Below are positions 6,200 through 13,615 of a stretch of DNA of 47,059 nucleotides, piece after piece. This stretch comes from a virus. The DNA is taken from positions 1 to 47,059 of IMG/VR virus record IMGVR_UViG_3300032116_000355; one strand, written 5' to 3'. Positions within the stretch are counted from its first letter, which is position 1; each line of letters opens with the position of its first letter. The position numbers and the translations under genes are program-made. The notes below the pieces were generated by a model that was not told the origin of the DNA, made no database searches, and worked only from the letters and a program-made list of their open reading frames with translations.

Positions 6200-7203
6200 G
6201 ATTAACAGAAAATCAGTTTGATGGTGGCGGGGATACACTTCCAGTTACACCGCGTAAGCCTCTTGCACCATCACCTCTTGCAGCACAAGAAAGCGGAGCA
6301 ATTGGCGCAGCATCTATGGCATCGCAAGCTAAAGCACAAGAACCAAAGCCTCTTGCACCATCAGCACTTGCAGCTCAGGAGAGCGGAGCAATTGGAGCAG
6401 CATCTATGGCTTCTCAGTCAGGCGCTTACAAAGAGCCTGGTAAAGGTGCAGGAATGAAAGTTGCAAAAGCAAAAGCTCCTGTTGATAAGAGCGGATATGA
6501 TCGCAGCATTAAAGTCCCTCAAGCGACAGTTGATGCTGTTAAGAAAGATGGAGCAAAAACTGCTGCCAACAAAGTTGCATACGGATCTCCAGGATATGTA
6601 GGAAGCACTTTGTCTCCTAACGCTCCTGTATCAAAAGAATACAAGGAAGCTACAAAGCGTGTTTATCCAAACGCAAAAGCTACATCTCCTGCCGCAGCAT
6701 CTGGTGCGACTAACCCTAAGCAAGCAGGACCTGATGAAGCAAGAGCTGCCGCAACGGCTCCTAAAGCATCAGCTCCTAAGATGTACGGTGGAGCAGCAGC
6801 AGAAAAATATAAGGCAGAAAAGAATAAAGCAGCTCTTCCTCCCATTCTACCTGGCGCACAAACCATGCCATTTAAGCCAGGATCATCATCCGGCAAAGTT
6901 GAAAAGATGCCACTTGTTCCAGGCGCAGGATCTGGCAAAGTTGAAAAGATGCCATTTAAGCCTCTTCTCCCAACACCAAAGGCATCAGCAAAAACTGGTT
7001 CAAACCCAACTAAAGTTTCACAAGCTACAGTTGATGCTGTTAAGTCTCAAGGTAAGACAAAAGCGATTGCAAACGCTAAATCAAATGTAACTAACGCTGA
7101 GTACAAAGAAGCTGTAAAGCGTATATATCAATCACCAGCAAAGCCAAAGCCAAAGGCAAAGTCTGGCGGCGGTGGTGGAAAGACTTCAAAAGCAGTACTA
7201 TAA
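6196..7203 (+). CDS. 335-aa repeat-rich Ala/Lys/Pro protein
   Basis: The N-terminus carries two near-identical copies of a 24-residue block built around LAAQESGAIGAASMASQ (about residues 27-75). Further on, QATVDAVK (about 109 and 274) and YKEATKRVYP / YKEAVKRIYQ (about 149 and 305) each occur twice, as does SGKVEKMPFKP. The pattern is short helical motifs spaced by disordered linkers, reminiscent of peptide arrays that bind a multimeric partner. No known domain. It ends with a GGGGG/Lys-rich tail. ATG overlaps the HNH stop (ATGA). Confidence 0.65.
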   Translation: MRLTENQFDGGGDTLPVTPRKPLAPSPLAAQESGAIGAASMASQAKAQEPKPLAPSALAAQESGAIGAASMASQSGAYKEPGKGAGMKVAKAKAPVDKSGYDRSIKVPQATVDAVKKDGAKTAANKVAYGSPGYVGSTLSPNAPVSKEYKEATKRVYPNAKATSPAAASGATNPKQAGPDEARAAATAPKASAPKMYGGAAAEKYKAEKNKAALPPILPGAQTMPFKPGSSSGKVEKMPLVPGAGSGKVEKMPFKPLLPTPKASAKTGSNPTKVSQATVDAVKSQGKTKAIANAKSNVTNAEYKEAVKRIYQSPAKPKPKAKSGGGGGKTSKAVL

Positions 7204-7230
7204 ATATAATCAACTACAGAGGAGCCGGGA

Positions 7231-7455
7231 ATGACAATAGTTCAAGAGCAGACCCCGGTGAGGGTAACTGATCACCCGGCTCTTCTAGCAGTTGATCGTT
7301 GCGATAAATGTAACGCAGCAGCCATGGTTATTGCTAATTTTGTAAATGGTGAGCTTATGTTTTGTGGACACCACGCAATTGAACAAAAAATTAACTTAAT
7401 GTCAAAGTGTGTATCAATCTTTGACCCAAATAATCTTTTATTTCCTGTAAACTAG
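7231..7455 (+). CDS. DUF7455-like zinc protein
   Basis: The 74-aa product has DRCDKCNAAA at 22-31, then a beta segment and FCGHHA at 44-49. This is the pattern of DUF7455, a small zinc-binding family found in actinobacteria and their phages (CxxC ... CxxH). Function in that family is not established. The ATG has GAGGAGCCGGGA upstream, a good ribosome binding site. It precedes the large exported protein gene. Confidence 0.75.
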   Translation: MTIVQEQTPVRVTDHPALLAVDRCDKCNAAAMVIANFVNGELMFCGHHAIEQKINLMSKCVSIFDPNNLLFPVN

Positions 7456-7483
7456 TTACAACTAGTTCGGGAGAGGAACTTAA

Positions 7484-10285
7484 ATAATAGCTCTGCGTCT
7501 AATCGCAGTATTATCCCTCGCACTATTCCTATTCTTATTAGGTCAACAATCCGCAAACGCAGAAGAAATTGCACCTACCACGGTGGTGGTGAGCCCTACC
7601 CCCACAACTTCCAGCGATCCCGTTCCAACTGTTGTCGTGACAGCTCCTGTCCAAGAGACCTCGACTGCAACTGTTTCAACGTCGTCTCCAACACCCGAAC
7701 CTTCATCTTCAACGGCTCCGTCCCCTGAATCCACCCAACAATCCATCCAGACCCAAAGCTCGCCAACATCAGAAACATCACAACCATCTTCGACACCTAC
7801 AGTCACCTCCGTTCAAGAAAAAATTGAGACAGCAACTGTAACACTAAACACTGCTGTATCTGCGGCAACTCCAGAGCAAATTTCTGCTGCGGCAACTCCA
7901 GTAGCGGAAGCCACCACAGCAATTCAAACTGCTGAGTCAGCTACAGTTGTAGCCGTAGCGGCTGTTCAAGCTGTGGACTCTCAGACCGCGGTGGTTGCTA
8001 CCGCAACTACAGCTGTAGATTCTGCAACAGCAGTAGTGGCTACAGCTACAACAGCGGTTGAATCTCAAACTGCGGTAGTGGCTACTGCAACAACTAATCT
8101 TACAAACGCTCAAAATACTTTGACCCAGCTTCAAAACACCCCATCAGATAGCAAAACTTATACAACTTCTGGTTATGTAGCCCCAGTAGCCCCTGAAACA
8201 CCAACAGTAACAACAACAACTTTGCCACCTATGTATGATGCTGCAACTAAAATTAACACACCATTTGATATCAAAATGGGCAACACAGTGTACGAAGGTC
8301 AAGGAACAGCTAGCCAGATCTACGTTACTTCTAAAGCAACTATTACATTTGGCACTGGCGACTTTAACTGGTGGGATTTCCCAGCAGGACCTCACATATC
8401 CGTCTTTGCTTCTGATTTTATGAGTGCTGGTCCTGGAGCAAGCATCACTGTTACAACTACTGAAACTACATTAGCGGTTGATTGGGACTTGCATAAATTT
8501 GGGGACAATAACAGCCCTCTTACTAACGTTAACTGGACAATGACAGTAAACCCAACAACAGGTGAGTGGACAGGCGTTGGAACTGTTGCTGGCAATAAAA
8601 CTGACTTGTATAACGGACCTCGTATTGGAGTTCGTGAAACTGCTGGTGCTCCAGTACAGCAAATGACTAATGTAACTAACGAAACTTTAACTGCTCAAAT
8701 TACTGAGCAAACAGCTGTTGTAGCTGATAAGACAGAGGTTAAAACAGAAGCAGTTGCAACTTTAGCAACTCTTACAACAGCGAAGACAACAGCAGAGACA
8801 ACGCTTGCAACAGCTCAGACCACACTAACAACAGAAACTCAAACATTAACTACCCTCCAAACATCGGCTACTACAGCGATCACAACTGCTAATACTTTAG
8901 CTGACACAGCAACAGCTACAGTTGCTGTTGCAGTTGCCGCTATACAATCAGTAACACCAACGCCTTCAGTAGTAGTACCACCAACGACAGAACAATCAAA
9001 CCCGGGATCAAACCAATCACAAACTTCGCCGCCGGATCAAAACTCTTCCAGTGGGGGCGAACAAAATACCCAATCACCAACCACGCCGGAATCGACCACA
9101 GGTGGAACGCAAAATCCTGAATCTTCACCTACTCCTCCTTCTCCTCAACCAGAACCTACACCAACTCCAGTAGAACCTACAACTCCACCAATGGACCCGG
9201 TCCCAACAAATCCTGATCCTGCACCACAACCTGAGCCTGTTCCTGTGCCAAATCCTGTTGAACCTTCACCAGAGCCACAACCACAGCCTGAGCCTTTACC
9301 AGAGCCAACCCCAGAGCCTGAACCTGTTCCTGAGCCATCACCTTTACCTGATCCTGAGCCTTCTCAAGAAGAGCAACCTCAGCCCGAGCCTGAACCAGAG
9401 CCGCTTCCAGAGCCCGCACCTACTGAGCCCTCCACAGAAGAGCCAGAGACACCCACAGAACCCCAACCAGAGCCGGTAGAGCCCGAAGAGCAACCCGTAG
9501 AGCCCGAGGCGCCTGTTGAGGAAGTTGATACACCCGAGGAATCAACACCAGAACCAGAGTCACCAGAGCCAGAGCAAGAAAATCCGTCCACAGAACCATT
9601 AGAACCTCCTATTGAAGAACAGGAGCCTAGCACACCTGAAGAGGAAGTCGCTAGTGCCGTAGAGGATGTTTTATCTGATGGCAAACTTTCTGCTTCTGAT
9701 GCTGAAGCGGTTATGGATGCTTTAAATGCAGACGGAGAAGTTACAGTTGAAGAAGTAACCGCTCTTTCTGATGCCTTAGCTGCTGACGGTAAATTGACTA
9801 CCGCTGAAAAAGAATTGGTTGCAGAAGCTCTTATTGAATCAGTAGCTCCTGGAGAAACACTTACAAAAGAACAGATCCAGGACGCTGGTATTGAGTATAA
9901 AGACCTTCCAGCAGAGACTCCTGTGGAGGTTAGGCAGGATGAAAACGGTAATGAAGTTATAATTACAGCAGACGTAGCTGCGGCTCTAGTTTTACTAGAG
10001 AACCCATCAGAATTAGTTGGCGCAATATTTAGCGACCCGGGGGAAGCACTACAAGCACTTGGAAGTATCGGTGCGGATATGTCTCCTGAAGAACGTGAAG
10101 AAGCAACAGAAATGGTTGTTGCTGCTGTTGTTGCTGCTGGAGCTGCTATGAACGCAGTTGGTGCAGCAGCCAGTGCTGCTAGTACCACTACCGGAGGATC
10201 TTCTTCTGGTGGCGGGGGAGGAAGTTCTGGTGGGGGAGGAGCCCCTTCTGGAGATTCAAAGGGAGTAAGGAGAAGAAAGCCTTGA
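7484..10285 (+). CDS. Large exported Thr/Ala- and Pro/Glu-rich envelope protein with a non-standard start
   Basis: The first standard start in this frame (GTG, 7583) would remove an obvious signal peptide. The frame is open back to a TAA at 7481-7483 and encodes [18 protein letters not shown] and an ANA cleavage site. Only ATA (7484, 7487) or CTG (7493) can start it; GAGAGGA at 7471-7477 favours ATA. The ~933-aa protein has a Ser/Thr/Pro segment, Ala/Thr repeats ([11 protein letters not shown]) likely to be helical, a folded beta domain near [12 protein letters not shown], more Ala/Thr helix, and a long Pro-Glu rod (about 9120-9640). The C-terminal helical domain has DGKL/DGEV turns, then a hydrophobic Ala stretch, a Gly/Ser linker and a basic end. 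It looks like an envelope-spanning rod just before the lysis genes. Function unknown. Confidence 0.7.
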   Translation: MIALRLIAVLSLALFLFLLGQQSANAEEIAPTTVVVSPTPTTSSDPVPTVVVTAPVQETSTATVSTSSPTPEPSSSTAPSPESTQQSIQTQSSPTSETSQPSSTPTVTSVQEKIETATVTLNTAVSAATPEQISAAATPVAEATTAIQTAESATVVAVAAVQAVDSQTAVVATATTAVDSATAVVATATTAVESQTAVVATATTNLTNAQNTLTQLQNTPSDSKTYTTSGYVAPVAPETPTVTTTTLPPMYDAATKINTPFDIKMGNTVYEGQGTASQIYVTSKATITFGTGDFNWWDFPAGPHISVFASDFMSAGPGASITVTTTETTLAVDWDLHKFGDNNSPLTNVNWTMTVNPTTGEWTGVGTVAGNKTDLYNGPRIGVRETAGAPVQQMTNVTNETLTAQITEQTAVVADKTEVKTEAVATLATLTTAKTTAETTLATAQTTLTTETQTLTTLQTSATTAITTANTLADTATATVAVAVAAIQSVTPTPSVVVPPTTEQSNPGSNQSQTSPPDQNSSSGGEQNTQSPTTPESTTGGTQNPESSPTPPSPQPEPTPTPVEPTTPPMDPVPTNPDPAPQPEPVPVPNPVEPSPEPQPQPEPLPEPTPEPEPVPEPSPLPDPEPSQEEQPQPEPEPEPLPEPAPTEPSTEEPETPTEPQPEPVEPEEQPVEPEAPVEEVDTPEESTPEPESPEPEQENPSTEPLEPPIEEQEPSTPEEEVASAVEDVLSDGKLSASDAEAVMDALNADGEVTVEEVTALSDALAADGKLTTAEKELVAEALIESVAPGETLTKEQIQDAGIEYKDLPAETPVEVRQDENGNEVIITADVAAALVLLENPSELVGAIFSDPGEALQALGSIGADMSPEEREEATEMVVAAVVAAGAAMNAVGAAASAASTTTGGSSSGGGGGSSGGGGAPSGDSKGVRRRKP

Positions 10286-10452
10286 AAGTAATTAGAGACA
10301 TGATTGACCAGCTATGGACACTGCTTGGCATGTTCATTGCGTGGGTAGTACTTGATGGATCTGCTAAGACCGTTGTGGGGTACGCAATTATTGGAACGTT
10401 AATTGCCTGGGCTGTTACTTATCCACTACGTAACCCAAAGGAAGAAGATTAA
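10282..10452 (+). CDS. 56-aa two-helix membrane protein, possible holin or antiholin
   Basis: TTG starts the frame, overlapping the preceding TGA (TTGA), with AAGGAG about nine bases upstream. Two hydrophobic segments (around [11 protein letters not shown] and [15 protein letters not shown]) are separated by a short charged turn, and the tail is charged (RNPKEED). This is the size and topology of small phage holins. It sits directly before an r1t-like holin candidate and the endolysin, as expected for a lysis cassette. Which of the two is the holin cannot be told from sequence. Confidence 0.65.
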   Translation: MKVIRDMIDQLWTLLGMFIAWVVLDGSAKTVVGYAIIGTLIAWAVTYPLRNPKEED

Positions 10453-10453
10453 T

Positions 10454-10855
10454 ATGAAATCGCTTGGAAACATTTTACTTAGAATTATCGCTACCTTTGC
10501 GGCTAGCGGTCTTTCTGTTATCGGTGCTGGTGCTATTGCTGGCGTTGACACTATTACAGCAGTTACTGTAGCTGGTCTAACAGCTGTTGCAACCGTTGTT
10601 GAAAAACTAGCTCGTGGTTTTATGAACGATGGAAAGCTAGATCTTGACGAGATTAACGCTGCATTTGCTGCTGTTGATACTAAAGCAAAGAGCGAATCTG
10701 ATCTAAAAGTTGAAGCTAAGCAGAACGGTACAGATATTGTAATCAGCGCTGCTGGTGCGGTTTCATACGCAGCTACAACTAAACCAGATGGACAGGTTCC
10801 AGAAGAACAACCTGTAGATCTTGAATGGGATAAAGAGGAGCAAACTAATGGCTGA
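10454..10855 (+). CDS. Holin-like protein (r1t type) with charged C-terminal domain
   Basis: ATG at 10454 follows the previous stop by one base; an upstream in-frame start lies inside the two-helix gene. The 133-aa product begins MKSLGNILLRIIATFAASGL, then two Ala/Gly/Val-rich hydrophobic helices up to about residue 50, as in r1t-like holins (usually 60-90 aa). A basic patch, NDGKLDLDEI (an EF-hand-like turn) and a long acidic tail follow. Its stop overlaps the endolysin start by eight bases. Holins form the membrane lesion that starts lysis; the extra tail is unusual. Confidence 0.65.
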   Translation: MKSLGNILLRIIATFAASGLSVIGAGAIAGVDTITAVTVAGLTAVATVVEKLARGFMNDGKLDLDEINAAFAAVDTKAKSESDLKVEAKQNGTDIVISAAGAVSYAATTKPDGQVPEEQPVDLEWDKEEQTNG

Positions 10856-11405
10856 TCAAGGTACAGCAGCCCGTCTTATTGAGGTTGCTTCAGCAGAGCT
10901 AGGAACTATTGAAGGTCCTAAAGATAACGAAACAAAGTACGGCGCTTACACAAAGGCTAACTTTCAGCCATGGTGTGGGTCTTTTGTCAACTGGTGCGCT
11001 AACGAAGCTGGAGTAAAGGTACCTAATACCGTTTACACACCAGGTGGTGCAGCAGCATTTAAGAAAGCTGGCGCATGGATTGACGGAGACGTTGCTGATC
11101 CAGATGCTGGAGATATTGCCTATTTTGATTTCCCATCAGATGGCGTCGATAGAATTTCTCACGTAGGGATTGTTATCAAGGACAACGGAGATGGAACTGT
11201 CTGGTGTATCGAAGGAAACACTAGCCCAGATGAAAAGGGAAGCCAGCGAAATGGCGGCCAAGTTTCAAAAAAGCTTCGTGCTTATAAGAAGAATCCACGG
11301 AAGGTCCAAATCTCTATTGTTGGTTTTGGTCGTCCAAAGTTTAAAGGAGCTGCTGCGGCAGCCCCAGCCGCTCCAGTAGCTAAGTGTCCTACCTGCGGTA
11401 AGTAA
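10848..11405 (+). CDS. CHAP-domain endolysin
   Basis: Start ATG 10848 has GAGGAG upstream. The 185-aa protein matches CHAP (NlpC/P60-like) peptidoglycan amidase/endopeptidases: PWCGSFVNWC at 41-50 places the catalytic Cys at 43, SHVGIVI at 104-110 gives His 105, and IEGNTS at 121-126 supplies the polar third residue. Such enzymes cut peptide bonds in the cell wall. The C-terminus is an Ala/Pro linker ending CPTCGK, a possible small zinc hook. No signal peptide, so it would need the holin to reach the wall. Confidence 0.88.
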   Translation: MADQGTAARLIEVASAELGTIEGPKDNETKYGAYTKANFQPWCGSFVNWCANEAGVKVPNTVYTPGGAAAFKKAGAWIDGDVADPDAGDIAYFDFPSDGVDRISHVGIVIKDNGDGTVWCIEGNTSPDEKGSQRNGGQVSKKLRAYKKNPRKVQISIVGFGRPKFKGAAAAAPAAPVAKCPTCGK

Positions 11406-11500
11406 TGTACTACCTGACTCACATCACATTCCAGGGGGTGTTTATCGCAACTTTGCTTGCGGTGACACTCCTTGGGTGTTGGTGGGCGGATCGTGACTGA
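11405..11500 (+). CDS. 31-aa membrane peptide
   Basis: The ATG overlaps the endolysin stop (TAATG). The product has one hydrophobic helix (FQGVFIATLLAVTLLGCWW) and ends ADRD. It overlaps the next gene by eight bases. A tiny membrane protein in this position may be an accessory lysis protein such as an antiholin, but this rests only on location and hydrophobicity. Confidence 0.5.
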   Translation: MYYLTHITFQGVFIATLLAVTLLGCWWADRD

Positions 11501-11621
11501 CGCAGAGCGATTAAAGCGCTGGACTTGCGATATTTGCGGTCGCAGGTTTGTAGTACCTGATTTAGCAAGAATGTGCGAGCAAAAGCACTTAGACTTGGAA
11601 TATGAGCCAAGCCGTAGCTAA
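11493..11621 (+). CDS. 42-aa zinc-finger protein
   Basis: GTG start at 11493. The product has WTCDICGRRFVVP (residues 10-22) followed by MCEQKH, a Cys2-Cys/His arrangement like a single C2H2-type finger. It overlaps both neighbours. It may bind nucleic acid; function unknown. Confidence 0.55.
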   Translation: MTDAERLKRWTCDICGRRFVVPDLARMCEQKHLDLEYEPSRS

Positions 11622-12063
11622 TGCCAAACAATTTGGTGCCAGCACCAAAAGTACTGGAAACATTAAAAAACTTGTTGGTAACACCGCAGCAAAGAATTTT
11701 GTTACTCCAAAAATAGCCGATAAGCACGGCAATGATGAGAAAAACCCTTACGTTAGTCCTGCAACATTAAGGGCACAAAAGAAACAATACAAAAAAAATA
11801 TTGAAGATGCTAGAGCTGGCAAGTTTGACAAAGTTACAGGTACTGGAGGACCGGGACCTGAAAGAGATATTGTTTACGGAGAAGTGGTTGAGAACCCACC
11901 TCTTGGAGATAATCGTCTTCCTGGCCCAGAACCAGAAATTATTGATGCAGAGATTGTAGAACCAAAAGCTATTACGCAGGGTCCTCGAATGATTACTAGC
12001 GAAAGAGTGAATGGACCACAACCTGTTCCTATTGAACCAGGGCGTCAATGGTCAAATGGCTAA
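11602..12063 (+). CDS. 153-aa hypothetical protein with acidic repeats
   Basis: The N-terminal half is basic (KKLVGNTAAKNF, KKQYKKNIEDAR). The C-terminal half is Pro/Glu-rich with repeated PxPEPEIIDAEIVEP-like blocks typical of disordered or coat-associated proteins. No domain recognised. It overlaps the zinc-finger gene by 20 bases and the next gene by eight. A virion or DNA-associated role is possible. Confidence 0.55.
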   Translation: MSQAVANAKQFGASTKSTGNIKKLVGNTAAKNFVTPKIADKHGNDEKNPYVSPATLRAQKKQYKKNIEDARAGKFDKVTGTGGPGPERDIVYGEVVENPPLGDNRLPGPEPEIIDAEIVEPKAITQGPRMITSERVNGPQPVPIEPGRQWSNG

Positions 12064-12250
12064 AAAGAAAAAAGCAGCATCTAAACTAAAGTACGGTTTT
12101 GAAAACGTTGCTCCAGACAGAGCTGCCGGTTTAGCTAAAGAAGCTAGTAAGACTAGAGCCGGACGTGATGGACTTACTCGTGTTCAAAACTATAAGCCAA
12201 CTAGAGGGGCCGAGACTATGGCTCGTCAGTGGAACAGATGGTCTCCATGA
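12056..12250 (+). CDS. 64-aa basic hypothetical protein
   Basis: The frame extends upstream, but the ATG at 12056, overlapping the previous stop by eight bases, is the economical start. The product begins MAKKKKAASKLKYGFENVAP and ends METMARQWNRWSP-like (TMARQWNRWSP), basic throughout. No domain recognised. Its stop overlaps the next ATG (ATGA). Confidence 0.6.
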   Translation: MAKKKKAASKLKYGFENVAPDRAAGLAKEASKTRAGRDGLTRVQNYKPTRGAETMARQWNRWSP

Positions 12251-12408
12251 GCAAAAAGAAAGAGTTTGAAAACGCGGTATCTAAGCCAATTGTTGTAAAC
12301 GACTCTAGGTTTGGTATTAGACGTTTATTTTTAACAAAACAAGAAAGACCACGCATTGGAACATACATGAATCCAGGCAGAGGCCCAAACGGAGAATCTC
12401 AAAACTAA
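12247..12408 (+). CDS. 53-aa basic hypothetical protein
   Basis: ATG overlaps the preceding TGA. The product begins MSKKKEFENAVSKPIVVND and includes RFGIRRLFLTKQERPRIGTY. No recognised domain. It ends the run of small overlapping genes before the fibre gene at 12472. Accepted on coupling and codon pattern. Confidence 0.55.
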   Translation: MSKKKEFENAVSKPIVVNDSRFGIRRLFLTKQERPRIGTYMNPGRGPNGESQN

Positions 12409-12440
12409 TCGTTTAGGCGGAAAAACCCGAGCAATTACCC

Positions 12441-12453
12441 TACCTTAGTACTT
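12441..12453 (+). promoter_or_regulatory. Candidate late promoter motif
   Basis: TACCTTAGTACTT occurs 20 bases before the GTG of the 12472 gene. A close relative, TATCTTAGTACTA (30682-30694), precedes the gene at 30723, and TACTCTTAGACAA lies upstream of 16240. The TANNNT core suits a -10, but no shared -35 is visible. Low confidence. Confidence 0.35.
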
Positions 12454-12471
12454 AGCATTGAAAGGATCGCC

Positions 12472-13614
12472 GTGGCCACATATCCGTCCCAGATCAAGAC
12501 TTTTGTTAATAAGTCTAACGTCGTAGACCTAATTGACGCATCTCACCCAAACTTACTTCAGGATGAAGTTAGTGCTATCCAAACAGTTATTGGTACTAAC
12601 CCAGCCCGCTCTACTACGGTAACTTCAAGCGATACCTTTATCTCAACACAAACAGATTTTGACAATGTAAAGCTACGCCTAGCTAATATTGAAAAGGGTA
12701 TTGTGGCTGACACCCACTCCCAATACATTAAAAAGACTAGCGATGGCAGTAACGTCGTTATTCCTACAAACTCTACTACTAAGGGCGTTACGATCCGCGG
12801 AGTTCAGGGTCAGACTGCAAATCTACAAGAATGGCAGCAAACAGTAGCTGTAACCAACGTAGTGGCGGCTGGTGGCGGTGTTACTTTTACCGCAAACAAC
12901 AATTTTGTTATTGGACAACGAGTTACCACTACAGGTATCACACCAGGTTCGTATAACCTAACAGACCAAATAATTACTGACGCAACCCCAACTAACTTTG
13001 TAATTACTAACGGAGCTACAGGAACCTTTGTTTCTGGTGGATCTGCTACCTCTACAGTATCTTACGTAGATAGCACAGCTACTTTGGTTGGATACGCAAA
13101 GACTAGCGCGTTTACAGCTAAGGGTGATCTTGCTGTTGCAAGTGGACCTTTAACTTTAAGTAAACTTTCTGTGGGCGCAAACGGAACTTATTTAGTTGCA
13201 GACTCAACAGCGCCAAACGGAATTAAATGGTTAGAGATTACTCCTATTACTGAAACTGGTGGGGCAACTTTAAGCAACAAAGTTTTAACATCACCACAGA
13301 TTAATCTTGGAATTAACCCAATTACAACAACAGCGTATGAACCAGAATTAACAGACAACGGTAAACTTACAACTCTTGCTAACGCTGCTGCCATTGGTGT
13401 TACTATCCCACTTAATGCTACAAAAGCATTTCCAATTGGAGCACAGCTTCACTTTGCACAAATTGATGACGGAACCGTGACTTTTGTACCAGCAACTAAC
13501 GCTGTAATTATTGGAGCTACTCCAGGTTATAAGCTTCGTACTAAGTGGTCAACAGCAACTCTTACTAAAATTGCTACTAACACTTGGATTCTTGTCGGCG
13601 ATTTGAAGATCTAA
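12472..13614 (+). CDS. Fibre-like virion protein
   Basis: GTG start with AAAGGA upstream. The 380-aa product starts MATYPSQIKTFVNKSNVVDL and continues with an ASHPNLLQDEVSAIQTVIG motif seen in many phage fibre and head-fibre N-termini. The middle is beta-rich with an FTANNNFVIGQRVTTTGI module, followed by a Gly/Thr-rich C-terminal region. That module recurs in the 16240 and 33675 genes, suggesting shared structural units. It is probably a virion appendage, but cannot be assigned to head or tail. Confidence 0.65.
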   Translation: MATYPSQIKTFVNKSNVVDLIDASHPNLLQDEVSAIQTVIGTNPARSTTVTSSDTFISTQTDFDNVKLRLANIEKGIVADTHSQYIKKTSDGSNVVIPTNSTTKGVTIRGVQGQTANLQEWQQTVAVTNVVAAGGGVTFTANNNFVIGQRVTTTGITPGSYNLTDQIITDATPTNFVITNGATGTFVSGGSATSTVSYVDSTATLVGYAKTSAFTAKGDLAVASGPLTLSKLSVGANGTYLVADSTAPNGIKWLEITPITETGGATLSNKVLTSPQINLGINPITTTAYEPELTDNGKLTTLANAAAIGVTIPLNATKAFPIGAQLHFAQIDDGTVTFVPATNAVIIGATPGYKLRTKWSTATLTKIATNTWILVGDLKI

Positions 13615-13615
13615 C

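Noticed and set aside
9379-10188. A 269-codon open frame on the minus strand within the large exported protein gene
   Set aside because: Its composition (Ser/Ala/Gly-rich without hydrophobic pattern) mirrors the plus-strand Pro/Glu and Ala/Thr codons; no ribosome binding site or coupling. It is an antisense shadow.
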